A DNA stretch of 64,000 bases from Neobacillus sp. SuZ13 (GTDB lineage Bacteria; Bacillota; Bacilli; Bacillales; Cytobacillaceae): assembly GCF_030123365.1 (NCBI RefSeq), contig NZ_CP126107.1:5693501-5757500 (forward strand), in the 5' to 3' direction. Below are positions 6,774 through 15,554 of this stretch, in pieces. The notes beneath the pieces were generated by a model, which was not told the origin of the DNA, searched no databases, and saw nothing but the letters and a program-made list of their open reading frames with translations. A program made the position numbers and the translations under genes. How positions within the stretch are numbered: the stretch's first letter is position 1; every line of letters starts with the position of its first letter.

Positions 6774-8510
6774 TTACTTCGCTAAAATAGTATTCACTTT
6801 ATCCATGACAGCATTTTGAAGAGTAGATACCTTCTCCTGGCTCTCTTCTATAGACATACCTTTTACTCCAAAGTAAAACTTCGCCTTTGGTTCTGTTCCT
6901 GATGGACGTAAACAGAACCAAGAACCGTCGGCTAAATGATACTTAAGAACATTGGATTGTAGCAAATTGATCTTGCTTTCTTTTCCATTTGCATACCTTA
7001 CAGAAGTTGAGTAATCCTCAATAATCGCAACCTCAATTCCAGCCACTTCACTTATTCGTTCATTCCTAAAGGTATCCATTAATCCAGCAATTTGTTCTGC
7101 CCCATCTTTTCCTTTTAAGGTAATTGATTGAAGTGATTCTTTATAGAATCCGTACTTATCAAAAATAGTCAGAAGCCCTTCATACATAGTCATGCCTTTG
7201 GATTTGTAATAGGCAGCCACTTCAGCAGCAAAGATAGCTGACTGGACAGCATCCTTGTCACGGACAAAGTCGCCAATCAAATACCCATAGCTTTCTTCAT
7301 ACCCAAATAAGAAGGTAGAAGCGCCCGTTTGCTCAAACTCATTAATCTTTTCACCAATGAATTTAAATCCAGTTAGGGTATCCAATGCTTGGATTCCGTA
7401 ATGCTCAGCAATCGCTCGGCCAATTTCAGAAGTAACAATTGTTTTAATGACAACTCCATTTTCAGGCAGCGTTCCATTTACCTGTTTTTGTGATAACAAA
7501 TACTCCAGCATTAACGCACCCATCTGATTACCAGTCAAAACAACATACTCACCTTCACCATTTTTAACTGCCACACCTAGACGGTCTGCATCAGGGTCTG
7601 TAGCCATGAGGATATCAGCATTGATCTTTTCTCCATACCCAATGGCCAATTCAAATGCCGCATGTTCTTCAGGATTTGGAGACTTAACGGTAGAGAAGTT
7701 TGCATCCGGCAACTCTTGCTCTGTAACAACAGTAACATGCTCAAAGCCAAATGCTTTTAATCCCGCACGAACTGGTTTATTACCCGTACCATGCAATGGG
7801 GAATAAACTACTCGCATATCTTTTGCCACACTTGCAACCATTTCTGGGTTCAATTGAAGTGTTTTTAATTGTTCTGTATAAGCATGATCTATCGCTTCAC
7901 CTACGTAGGTTAATAATCCGCTTGTTAGAAGTTCCTGCTCGTCAGCTACTTCTACCGTTAACTCATTTTCCACTGTATTCACGTAACGAATAATCGTATC
8001 GGCAGCTTCTGGCGGAAGCTGGCCCCCATCCTCACCATAGACCTTAAAGCCATTGTACTCAGGCGGATTATGACTAGCTGTGATTACTACACCCGAAATG
8101 GCGTTCAAATACCTAACCGCGAAAGAAAGGACAGGTGTGGGACGAAGTTCGTCGAATACATACGCTTTGATGCCATGCTTTCCAACTGTTTTAGCCACCT
8201 CTAACGCAAACTCAGGAGATTTATGGCGGGAATCATAGGCAATAACAACACCACGTTGTTTCACCGCTTCGCCTTGTTCCACAATGTACTGTGCAAGCCC
8301 TTCAGCCGCCCTACGGATCGTGTAAGTATTTAAGCGATTAGTACCAGGTCCAAGCTCTCCCCGCATACCGCCCGTACCAAATTCTAAATGTTTATAAAAA
8401 CTATCCTCTAATAATTTCTTAATGATATCCATTTCTAGTAACTTTTCTTTTAAATCATGATCTAGTTTATTAAAAGAAATCCATTTTTCTGCATTATTTA
8501 ACCAAGTCAT
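6774..8510 (-). CDS. pgcA: Alpha-phosphoglucomutase
   Basis: PgcA interconverts glucose-6-phosphate and glucose-1-phosphate, which feeds GtaB and RfbA in this same region. The 578-residue product has the phosphoserine loop TASHNPPEYNG, the Mg site ATDPDADRLG, the sugar-binding GYEES, and the phosphate-binding RPSGTEPKAKFY near the end, all in family order. The length fits B. subtilis PgcA (581 aa). I chose the second ATG (MTWLNNAEKW), because AAAGGGAG lies 8 bases before it and PgcA proteins start at MTW. ugd lies upstream on the same strand with its own terminator. Confidence 0.95.
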   Translation of the reverse strand: MTWLNNAEKWISFNKLDHDLKEKLLEMDIIKKLLEDSFYKHLEFGTGGMRGELGPGTNRLNTYTIRRAAEGLAQYIVEQGEAVKQRGVVIAYDSRHKSPEFALEVAKTVGKHGIKAYVFDELRPTPVLSFAVRYLNAISGVVITASHNPPEYNGFKVYGEDGGQLPPEAADTIIRYVNTVENELTVEVADEQELLTSGLLTYVGEAIDHAYTEQLKTLQLNPEMVASVAKDMRVVYSPLHGTGNKPVRAGLKAFGFEHVTVVTEQELPDANFSTVKSPNPEEHAAFELAIGYGEKINADILMATDPDADRLGVAVKNGEGEYVVLTGNQMGALMLEYLLSQKQVNGTLPENGVVIKTIVTSEIGRAIAEHYGIQALDTLTGFKFIGEKINEFEQTGASTFLFGYEESYGYLIGDFVRDKDAVQSAIFAAEVAAYYKSKGMTMYEGLLTIFDKYGFYKESLQSITLKGKDGAEQIAGLMDTFRNERISEVAGIEVAIIEDYSTSVRYANGKESKINLLQSNVLKYHLADGSWFCLRPSGTEPKAKFYFGVKGMSIEESQEKVSTLQNAVMDKVNTILAK

Positions 8511-8612
8511 CAAAAATTCTCCCTTTTTCACTAAGATGTCTATTATAAAATCCTAAATGTACCTAGAAGCAATAAACGGCTTATTTGATAATGCTACAAA
8601 AAGCAAAAAGAA

Positions 8613-8640
8613 GGGGCGGACAAATGTCCCCCCTAATATT
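8613..8640 (-). terminator. Terminator of ugd
   Basis: On the minus strand GGGGGACA-TT-TGTCCGCCCC forms a stem (one bulge) and is followed by TTCTTTTTGCTTTTTG. It is about 70 bases after the ugd stop. Confidence 0.75.
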
Positions 8641-8703
8641 AAAACAATCTTTTACTTTTTATTTTGGATATTATAACTTACATAATCTAATCACCAAAAA
8701 ATA

Positions 8704-10023
8704 TTAAACTAGTGAGACTTCTAAGCTATTAATAGTTTCTCTTCCGATAGAATCATAAATGATTTTCGCATCTTTTGCACTAGTAAGGTCATAACAATTT
8801 CTACCATCCAGTATGATAGGGTTTCTCATTAGTTTGCTATAATTGGATAAGTTAAAGTTTTTAACTTCATCCCATTCAGTAAAAATAAAGCATAAGTCTG
8901 CATCTTTAAGAGTATCTTCAATTGATGTGGAGTAAGTAATATTCTCAGGATATAATTTTTCGAAGTTTTCAATACCTACAGGATCCCATGCTTTTACATT
9001 AGCGCCATCTTCAAGCAAAATTGGAATGTTTACTAGTGATGGAGCTTCCCTTAAATCGTCCGTACCTGGTTTAAAGGTTAATCCAAGAACAGCTACATTC
9101 AAACCTTTCAAACTATCAAAATACTTTCGAGATTTTTTTACTAATTTTAGCTTTTGATTTTCATTTACATCAATAGCGGCTTTAATAGTCTTTAATTCAT
9201 GATCATGAAAATTGGCTAACCAATGTAATGCTTTTGTATCTTTAGGGAAACAAGAGCCTCCGTAGCCGATACCTGAATTTAAGAATCTATTACCGATACG
9301 ATTGTCATAACCCATACCTAGCGCAACATCTTCTATGTCTGCTCCTATAATTTCACAGAGATTAGCTATTTCATTAATAAAAGAAATTTTTAATGCTAAA
9401 AAATCATTAGATGCATATTTAATCATTTCTGCACTTTTCCTATTTGTAACCAATATTGGTGCCCCAAAATCCTTATATACATCGCTCAATATCTCGCCTG
9501 CACGAGGCTCTTCCACCCCAATTACAATCCTAGATGCATTTAAAGTATCTCTAACAGCTGTACCTTGTGACAAGAATTCCGGATTCGAAGCAACACTTAC
9601 TTTTACATTATGAACAAGGTTTGTTTTGATCAAGTCCTCAATCTTATCATTGGTTCCAACTGGAACAGTAGATTTAATAACCACTACACAATCATTCTCA
9701 ATACTTTCAGCAATTTGAACAGCTACTGCATTGACATAGGATAAATTCGCTGAGCCATCTGGCTTTTCTGGAGTTCCAACACCAATAAAGATAACATCGG
9801 CATCTTTATATGCTTCCTTGTAGTTTGTTGTAAAGTTCAGTCTATCCATGTTTTTTACCATTAACTCTTCTAAACCTGGTTCATAAATAGGAGAGATTCC
9901 TGAACTCATTAAGGCTACTTTTCTATCATCTATATCTACACAAAAAACTGAATGTCCATTTTCTGCTAAACATACACCGGTTACTAAGCCAACATATCCA
10001 GTTCCTGCAACAGCAATTTTCAC
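8704..10023 (-). CDS. ugd: UDP-glucose 6-dehydrogenase
   Basis: Ugd oxidises UDP-glucose to UDP-glucuronate with two NAD, giving a precursor for acidic polysaccharides. It is also called tuaD in B. subtilis. The 439-residue protein starts MKIAVAGTGYVGLVTGVCLAE (NAD-binding GxGxxG), continues with GVGTPEK, VIKSTVPVG, NPEFLSQGTA, ASNDFLALKISFINE, and carries the catalytic Cys in GIGYGGSCFPKDT. GLTFKPGTDDLREAPS is in the C-terminal domain. The start is GTG at 10023, 7-8 bases after AAAGGTGG, giving the family-typical MKIAVAG. Together with gtaB it suggests that the EPS contains glucuronic acid or a derivative. Confidence 0.94.
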   Translation of the reverse strand: MKIAVAGTGYVGLVTGVCLAENGHSVFCVDIDDRKVALMSSGISPIYEPGLEELMVKNMDRLNFTTNYKEAYKDADVIFIGVGTPEKPDGSANLSYVNAVAVQIAESIENDCVVVIKSTVPVGTNDKIEDLIKTNLVHNVKVSVASNPEFLSQGTAVRDTLNASRIVIGVEEPRAGEILSDVYKDFGAPILVTNRKSAEMIKYASNDFLALKISFINEIANLCEIIGADIEDVALGMGYDNRIGNRFLNSGIGYGGSCFPKDTKALHWLANFHDHELKTIKAAIDVNENQKLKLVKKSRKYFDSLKGLNVAVLGLTFKPGTDDLREAPSLVNIPILLEDGANVKAWDPVGIENFEKLYPENITYSTSIEDTLKDADLCFIFTEWDEVKNFNLSNYSKLMRNPIILDGRNCYDLTSAKDAKIIYDSIGRETINSLEVSLV

Positions 10024-10334
10024 TATATATTCCACCTTTAAGAATCTTTAATAAAAGAATTTTAGATTTTATAAAAACAGATTATCTTATAATCTGTAAT
10101 AAGTATCATTTTATACTAAATTTAGTAGTTAACTTAAATTAACAAACAAACCTATTTTATAACATGATTACATAATTGTATATATGAGTATCTATACATA
10201 AAAACCATTTTGAGGAATTTTTACAAATTGTTCATGAGACTATTGCAATTATAACAACACTAAATAAATCTAAAAATTCATGATAACACCCACACTAACT
10301 TAAACTAATTTCTGAATTAATAAAAGATATAAAT
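10024..10334. other. Non-coding gap upstream of ugd
   Basis: AT-rich, with no ORF of substance and no repeat that I recognise. It should carry the ugd promoter. The far end holds the rfbB terminator. Confidence 0.5.
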
Positions 10335-10364
10335 AACCCGTATCCACACTGTGAATACGGGTTA
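10335..10364 (-). terminator. Terminator of the rfbACDB operon
   Basis: AACCCGTAT(T)CAC and GTG(G)ATACGGGTT form a 12-bp stem with one mismatch-type position around a 3-base loop. It lies 16 bases after the rfbB stop. The T-run on the minus strand is interrupted (TATTTATATC). Confidence 0.75.
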
Positions 10365-10379
10365 TAAATTTAGAAAAAA

Positions 10380-11405
10380 TTATTTTCCTAATGAATACTG
10401 TTTCTTAAAATAATTCTGATATTCTCCACTAATGATTTGCTCCCACCACCATTTATTATCTAGATACCATTCAATAGTTTGAGCAATTCCTGTCTCAAAT
10501 GTATAAGTCGGTTTCCAACCTAACTTTTCTAATTTAGTTGGGTCAATGGCATATCGTTTATCATGTCCTAAACGATCGGTTACAAATTCCACTAACTCTT
10601 CTGATTTTCCTAAAGTCTTAATGATAGTTTTAACAACCTCTAAATTTGTCCGCTCATTATGTCCACCAACATTATAGACTTCACCATTTATTCCTTCATG
10701 TAAAACTAGGTCAATAGCTGCACAGTGGTCTATAACATGCAACCAGTCACGAATGTTTTTACCATCTCCATAAACAGGTACTTTTTCATCATTTAAAACA
10801 CGAGAAATGGTTAATGGTATCAATTTTTCTGGGAAATGAAACGGTCCATAGTTATTTGAACAACGAGTAATATTAACTGGCAGCCCAAATGTTTCGTGGT
10901 AGGCACGTACCATAAAATCGGATGAAGCTTTACTTGCACTATATGGACTGTTAGGCTGCAATGGAGTTTCTTCTGTAAAGAATGTTGTTGGATCAAAATC
11001 TAATTCACCATAAACTTCATCAGTAGAAACATGAACAAACTTTGTCACTCCAATTTGTTTAGCTGCATCGAGTAGTACTTGTGTTCCTAATACATTCGTT
11101 TGAACAAATATTTCTGGTTCTGTAATAGAACGATCCACATGGCTTTCAGCAGCAAAGTGAGCCACATAATCAAATTTCTCATTAACAAAAAGTGACATAA
11201 TTGTATCACGGTCAGCAATATCAGCTTTAACAAAATGATAATTCACTTTCTTTTCAATATCTCTGTGCTTAGCTAAATCACCAGCATATGTTAATAAATC
11301 TAAATTATAAATATCATAATGAGGATATTTGTTAACCATATATTGTACAAAATTCCCACCAATGAAACCGGCCCCACCGGTTACAAGAATCTTTTTCTTT
11401 TCCAT
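10380..11405 (-). CDS. rfbB: dTDP-glucose 4,6-dehydratase (operon copy)
   Basis: Second enzyme of dTDP-L-rhamnose synthesis, here as the last gene of an rfbA-rfbC-rfbD-rfbB cluster. The 341-residue product has GGAGFIGG, HFAAESHVDRS, STDEVYGEL and YSASKASSD with the SDR Tyr and Lys. It is nearly collinear with the isolated copy at 4024, with differing C-terminal tails (residues after about 320). Its ATG overlaps the rfbD stop by one base, showing translational coupling. A terminator follows directly, so the EPS transcription unit ends here. Confidence 0.95.
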   Translation of the reverse strand: MEKKKILVTGGAGFIGGNFVQYMVNKYPHYDIYNLDLLTYAGDLAKHRDIEKKVNYHFVKADIADRDTIMSLFVNEKFDYVAHFAAESHVDRSITEPEIFVQTNVLGTQVLLDAAKQIGVTKFVHVSTDEVYGELDFDPTTFFTEETPLQPNSPYSASKASSDFMVRAYHETFGLPVNITRCSNNYGPFHFPEKLIPLTISRVLNDEKVPVYGDGKNIRDWLHVIDHCAAIDLVLHEGINGEVYNVGGHNERTNLEVVKTIIKTLGKSEELVEFVTDRLGHDKRYAIDPTKLEKLGWKPTYTFETGIAQTIEWYLDNKWWWEQIISGEYQNYFKKQYSLGK

Positions 11406-12259
11406 TATTTCACCTCATGTTTTAATGCCTTTAAGTATTGTTCTAGGGATTCCTTCCAGTTAGGTAATCCTTCAAATCCATTATCGATCAACTTCTGTTT
11501 AGACATTCGTGAATTTGCTGGTCGAACTGCTCTGGTAGGATAATCTGCTGTTGGTATAGAATTCACTTTAACAGCTTTCCCTGAAAGTCGAAAAATCTCC
11601 TTAGCAAAGTCTGCCCAGCTACAAAACCCTTCATTTGTTGCGTGATAGATACCATAGTTATCCGTTTGAATCATATCAAGTAATAAACGAGATAAATCAA
11701 ATGTATTCGTTGGTGAACCAACTTGATCGCCTACTACACTTAACACATCACGATTTTCCGCTAAGCGCAGCATTGTTTTAACAAAATTGTTTCCATTTAT
11801 CCCAAAAACCCAAGATATACGGACTATAAATGATTCTGATAATAAAGATTGGACTTCTTTCTCTGCTTCAAGTTTGGTTCGACCATAATATCCCAATGGG
11901 TTAGGTTCATCCGTTTCAACGAAAGGAATCTCTCCAGTCCCATCAAAAACATAATCAGTACTAATATACATAAATTTAGCATTTACTTCTTTTGCCGCAC
12001 TTGCCAAGTACTTTGTCCCATTTACATTAACATTCCAACAATTTTCCTGATCATCCTCTGCCTTATCAACTGCAGTGTAGGCGGCACAATGGATGATAGC
12101 ATCCGGATTAATTTCTTTTACAAAATGATTAACCATTTCTTCATTAGTTATATCTAAATTTTTGGATCCAACACCCACCATGTTAAAGCCACGGTTCAAC
12201 CCTTCACGAACAACATCAAACCCTAGTTGACCAGTAAAACCTGTTACAAGAATTTTCAT
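11405..12259 (-). CDS. rfbD: dTDP-4-dehydrorhamnose reductase
   Basis: RfbD performs the last step, reducing dTDP-4-keto-L-rhamnose to dTDP-L-rhamnose with NADPH. The 284-residue protein begins MKILVTGFTGQLGFDVV, has the SDR motif STDYVFDG, the catalytic YGRTKLEAE (Tyr, Lys), and the family ending RPANSRMSKQKL. It lies 3 bases after rfbC and overlaps rfbB by one base. All four Rml functions are intact, so rhamnose is very probably a component of the polysaccharide. Confidence 0.95.
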   Translation of the reverse strand: MKILVTGFTGQLGFDVVREGLNRGFNMVGVGSKNLDITNEEMVNHFVKEINPDAIIHCAAYTAVDKAEDDQENCWNVNVNGTKYLASAAKEVNAKFMYISTDYVFDGTGEIPFVETDEPNPLGYYGRTKLEAEKEVQSLLSESFIVRISWVFGINGNNFVKTMLRLAENRDVLSVVGDQVGSPTNTFDLSRLLLDMIQTDNYGIYHATNEGFCSWADFAKEIFRLSGKAVKVNSIPTADYPTRAVRPANSRMSKQKLIDNGFEGLPNWKESLEQYLKALKHEVK

Positions 12260-12262
12260 GGT

Positions 12263-12823
12263 TTACTCTCCAAAATAAAAGTTATTTTCCGCATCTGTTA
12301 GTAGTGGAGCTTTTTCATCTTTTGCTGATAATACCGGGCTAATCTCCATAGGCCATTCAATACCAACCGCGGGATCATTCCAGATAATTCCACGGTCACA
12401 TTCTGGTGCGTACAACTCATCCACTTTATATTGAACCTCTACATCATTTGTCAAAGTCATAAAACCATGAGCGAATCCTTTTGGAATCAATAATTGTTTT
12501 TTATTTTCTGCAGTTAACTCAATTCCAAACCATTTTCCAAATGTGGGACTTTCTTTTCTAATATCCACCGCAACATCAAAAATTGCTCCTTTTGTGCAGC
12601 GAACAAGCTTCGTTTGAGCCTTTGGATTTAATTGATAATGCAATCCTCTTAATGTCCCCTTTATTGCAGAAAATGATTGATTATCTTGTACAAATTTAAT
12701 GCCAATTCCCTCTTTTTCAAAAATTGCATCACTATACGTCTCCATAAACCACCCGCGATGATCCCCGAATACGTTGGGCTCTATAACCTTTACTCCGGGT
12801 AATAAAGTTTCAATTACTTTCAT
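12263..12823 (-). CDS. rfbC: dTDP-4-dehydrorhamnose 3,5-epimerase
   Basis: RfbC epimerises C3 and C5 of dTDP-4-keto-6-deoxyglucose. The 186-residue cupin-fold protein shows the family landmarks FGDHRGWFMETY, FVQDNQSFS, GTLRGLHYQ with the catalytic His, FDVAVDIRKESPTFG, and FAHGFMTLTNDVEVQYK with the catalytic Tyr region. The length is normal for the family. It sits 17 bases after rfbA and 3 bases before rfbD in the same transcript. Confidence 0.95.
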   Translation of the reverse strand: MKVIETLLPGVKVIEPNVFGDHRGWFMETYSDAIFEKEGIGIKFVQDNQSFSAIKGTLRGLHYQLNPKAQTKLVRCTKGAIFDVAVDIRKESPTFGKWFGIELTAENKKQLLIPKGFAHGFMTLTNDVEVQYKVDELYAPECDRGIIWNDPAVGIEWPMEISPVLSAKDEKAPLLTDAENNFYFGE

Positions 12824-12840
12824 CTTGCCTCACCTCTTTG

Positions 12841-13719
12841 TTAATACTTTATGCTGCCATTTGCTACTTTTAGTAAATATTGCCCATAACCCGTTTTAGA
12901 GAACCTTTCGCCAGATTTATATAATTCATCCTTACCAATCCAACCATTTATATAAGCAATCTCTTCAGGTGCAGCAATTTTAATTCCTTGGTGTTCTTCT
13001 ACAGTTTTAACAAAATTAGTTGCTTCTATTAAACTTTGATGAGTTCCCGTATCTAACCATGTAAATCCACGTCCAAGAAGTTCTACATCAAGTTCACCCA
13101 TATGTAGATATGCTTCATTTACCGAGGTAATTTCTAATTCGCCTCGTGCAGACGGTTGTACTTTTTTGGCAATATCCACTATCCTATTATCATAGAAATA
13201 AAGTCCCGTAATAGCATAATTTGATTTTGGAAATTCTGGTTTCTCTTCTACACTTAATACCTTGCCATTATCATCAAATTCTACAACCCCAAAACGTTCT
13301 GGATCTTGGACATGATATCCAAACACAGTTGCTCCACTATTTTTATTAGCAGCCCTCTGAAGGATTTTTCTCATACCACTACCGTAGTAGATATTATCTC
13401 CTAAGACCATTGCAACTGAATCTCCATCAATAAAGTCCTCACCAATTATAAAAGCCTGGGCTAATCCGTCTGGGCTCGATTGAACTTTATATTGTAGATC
13501 TATACCGAATTGAGATCCATTACCTAACAATGCCTTAAAACGGGGTGTATCCTCTGGTGTTGATATTATTAGAATATCACGTATTCCTGCAAGCATTAGT
13601 GTAGACAATGGATAATAAATCATAGGTTTATCATAAATTGGTAGCAGTTGTTTACTAGTAACCATTGTTAATGGGTATAACCGCGTCCCACTTCCACCAG
13701 CTAAAATAATTCCTTTCAT
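12841..13719 (-). CDS. rfbA: Glucose-1-phosphate thymidylyltransferase
   Basis: RfbA makes dTDP-glucose from dTTP and glucose-1-phosphate, the entry step to dTDP-rhamnose. The 292-residue product has the nucleotide-binding start MKGIILAGGSGTRLYPLT, the KQLLPIYDKPMIYYPLS segment, LGDNIYYG, EEKPEFPKSNYAITGLYFYD and TWLDTGTH, in family order. It is first in the rfbACDB block. A promoter-like TTGACA and TTTTAA pair lies about 35-60 bases upstream, so this block may be transcribed on its own as well as from the long EPS operon. Confidence 0.95.
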   Translation of the reverse strand: MKGIILAGGSGTRLYPLTMVTSKQLLPIYDKPMIYYPLSTLMLAGIRDILIISTPEDTPRFKALLGNGSQFGIDLQYKVQSSPDGLAQAFIIGEDFIDGDSVAMVLGDNIYYGSGMRKILQRAANKNSGATVFGYHVQDPERFGVVEFDDNGKVLSVEEKPEFPKSNYAITGLYFYDNRIVDIAKKVQPSARGELEITSVNEAYLHMGELDVELLGRGFTWLDTGTHQSLIEATNFVKTVEEHQGIKIAAPEEIAYINGWIGKDELYKSGERFSKTGYGQYLLKVANGSIKY

Positions 13720-13751
13720 CTAAAAACCACCATTCATTGTTTTTTTTATTT

Positions 13752-13780
13752 TTAAAAGCTAATTAAATTCGATTTGTCAA
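13752..13780 (-). promoter_or_regulatory. Probable sigma-A promoter of rfbACDB
   Basis: On the minus strand TTGACA (13780-13775), a 17-base spacer and TTTTAA (13757-13752) lie 33 bases before the rfbA start. The -35 box is perfect; the -10 box is weak. Confidence 0.55.
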
Positions 13781-13863
13781 AATAAAAATAATTTTTTCTT
13801 TATAATGTGTTGGACTAAAAGAATCGCATTTGATAACTGTTTTATGCCAGTTTAGTTTAATAG

Positions 13864-13999
13864 GGTTCCGAACCGGCATATGATGCCCCCCTTAGATTGG
13901 CGCAAGGTAAGACTGCACTTGGAAAGGCTAATCCCAAAACCGACCTCCAATGGTCTTTTCAGAATCAAGCAGGTGCACTATGTTCAAGGGGGATCATAT
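13864..13999. ncRNA. Structured RNA candidate between wzx and rfbA
   Basis: The 136 bases can fold into a closed structure. ATATGAT (13878-13884) and CCCCCTT (13887-13893) pair with AAGGGGG (13986-13992) and ATCATAT (13993-13999), giving a 14-bp outer helix with a 2-base bulge. Inside, TGCAC pairs with GTGCA (13914/13973), TTGG with CCAA, GACC with GGTC, and ATTGG (13896) could pair with CCAAT (13947) as a pseudoknot. A GGTT-CCG-AACC hairpin flanks it. The GC content is higher than in the neighbouring spacers. It lies inside the EPS transcript, so an operon-internal regulatory RNA is plausible. A relic of an insertion-sequence end RNA is an alternative. The strand is not settled. Confidence 0.5.
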
Positions 14000-15448
14000 T
14001 AATCTACTAGTTTTTTTTATCTTATTTAAGACAAATAATGTAACTTTCTCTTGAAGTATCATTAAGACTACAAAATAAACGGTTGTTCCTACAACTACTC
14101 CAACTACAAATGATATTATTAAGTTACCAATTAACAACCTAATAATTGACACGACGAAACCCATTATTAGTGCCGCAATAACATAAGTAATTGTGGACTT
14201 GTTAATAAATGTTATTTCATTATATCCCAATCTCTTTTTTGCAACGTAATATCTCATACCAACTGCGCTAAACTCAACAAAGACTTGTACCATACCAGCT
14301 CCTATAACACCAATCATAGGAATAAATATAATATTAAGCGCTAAACTTAATCCACTTGTTATTATTGCACAATACAAACCTACTTTTTCTTTTCCTGAAG
14401 CAACAAGCACCTGATACTGGAGGTAAGAAGATAATGGTGAACAGATAATTGTTATCGACATTACTTGTAATAGCTTTCCTGCCTCTAAAAACTCCACACC
14501 GCCTAGAATGTACATGATATTTGGTGCTAGACATAAACAACCAATCGATATTGGTATTGTAATCCACATAATATAATTCGGCATCTCAGATAGAAGACTT
14601 CTAAACTTTTTTTCGCTATTTTCCTTGTAATACGACGCTCTAGATAAGGTAGCATTAGAAACTGCTGTAGATACAGTCATTGCCATCATTACAAGCATTT
14701 TACTCCTGTTCATGAATGCAACTGCCTTTGTATCAAGGTAAAATCCAAGCATTATTTGGTCAAAATTTGTGTAGATATTGACAATAAAAGCATGAAGAAA
14801 AAAAACACGTAGACTTTTTAAATGTCTAAATGGATTTACGTTCTTCCATTCCCACCTAACATATTTTCTACTATATATAAAATTTAATATACCACTTAAA
14901 CTTGTAGCCATTACGCTAATTAAACCATATATAACGTAGTGTTCTGCCTGTTTTACAAACAAAAAAATACAGATAAGTGAGATTAACTTAACTATCGCAC
15001 TTCTAATTGTAATATATCGATACTCCTCAATCCCTTGGAAAAACCAGTCTATTGCGAACATGTTCAATATAATGCTTACCGACATAATCAAATATATTGG
15101 TAAATCCAAATAAAACTTCTCAATATTAAATAAAACTAAAAAATAAACAATTGTAACTATTAGTGATAGTATCCCATTAATGATAACTATTTCAGAAAAT
15201 AACCTATTTAACTTATTCTTATCATCGCGTATTTTTGCTACTTCACGAACGCCATATGTTGTTGTTCCAAATACTGCAAACAGTATAAACCAATTAACAA
15301 CAGCTGTAGCAAAATTTACCAATCCTAAATTTGACGCACCTAGAATTCGTGAAACGTAAGGAGCAGTTAAAAGAGGGAATAATAAATTTAAGCCCGTGTA
15401 TAAAAAATTAAAAATAACATTTTTAAATAAAGACTTTTGTTGAGCCAT
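13994..15448 (-). CDS. Wzx-type polysaccharide flippase
   Basis: A membrane transporter of the MOP/RfbX superfamily that flips lipid-linked repeat units to the outer face of the membrane. The 484-residue protein starts with the family signature KNVIFNFLYTGLNLLFPLLTAPY followed by VSRILG, then about 12-14 membrane helices with short basic loops, e.g. VNWFILFAVFGTTTYGVREVAK and the Asp/Gln-rich INIYTNFDQIMLGFYL loop. Length and topology fit Wzx. It lies between the glycosyltransferases and rfbA. Its stop codon falls inside the outer helix of the RNA candidate that follows it. Confidence 0.92.
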   Translation of the reverse strand: MAQQKSLFKNVIFNFLYTGLNLLFPLLTAPYVSRILGASNLGLVNFATAVVNWFILFAVFGTTTYGVREVAKIRDDKNKLNRLFSEIVIINGILSLIVTIVYFLVLFNIEKFYLDLPIYLIMSVSIILNMFAIDWFFQGIEEYRYITIRSAIVKLISLICIFLFVKQAEHYVIYGLISVMATSLSGILNFIYSRKYVRWEWKNVNPFRHLKSLRVFFLHAFIVNIYTNFDQIMLGFYLDTKAVAFMNRSKMLVMMAMTVSTAVSNATLSRASYYKENSEKKFRSLLSEMPNYIMWITIPISIGCLCLAPNIMYILGGVEFLEAGKLLQVMSITIICSPLSSYLQYQVLVASGKEKVGLYCAIITSGLSLALNIIFIPMIGVIGAGMVQVFVEFSAVGMRYYVAKKRLGYNEITFINKSTITYVIAALIMGFVVSIIRLLIGNLIISFVVGVVVGTTVYFVVLMILQEKVTLFVLNKIKKTSRLI

Positions 15449-15554
15449 ATTTTATCTGTATCGTGATAGATACTACACTCCTTCTAGGATTTTAAAAACT
15501 TAAATAATATTTAGGTAACAGTAGCTATAGCCTATCTGATATAATTAAATAACT

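Noticed and set aside
13864..13999. Known riboswitch, T-box, SRP RNA or tmRNA
   Set aside because: None of the diagnostic words I know for these (for example the T-box AGGGTGGNACCGCG or the SRP GGAAGGAAGCAG core) is present, so I keep it as an unassigned structured candidate.
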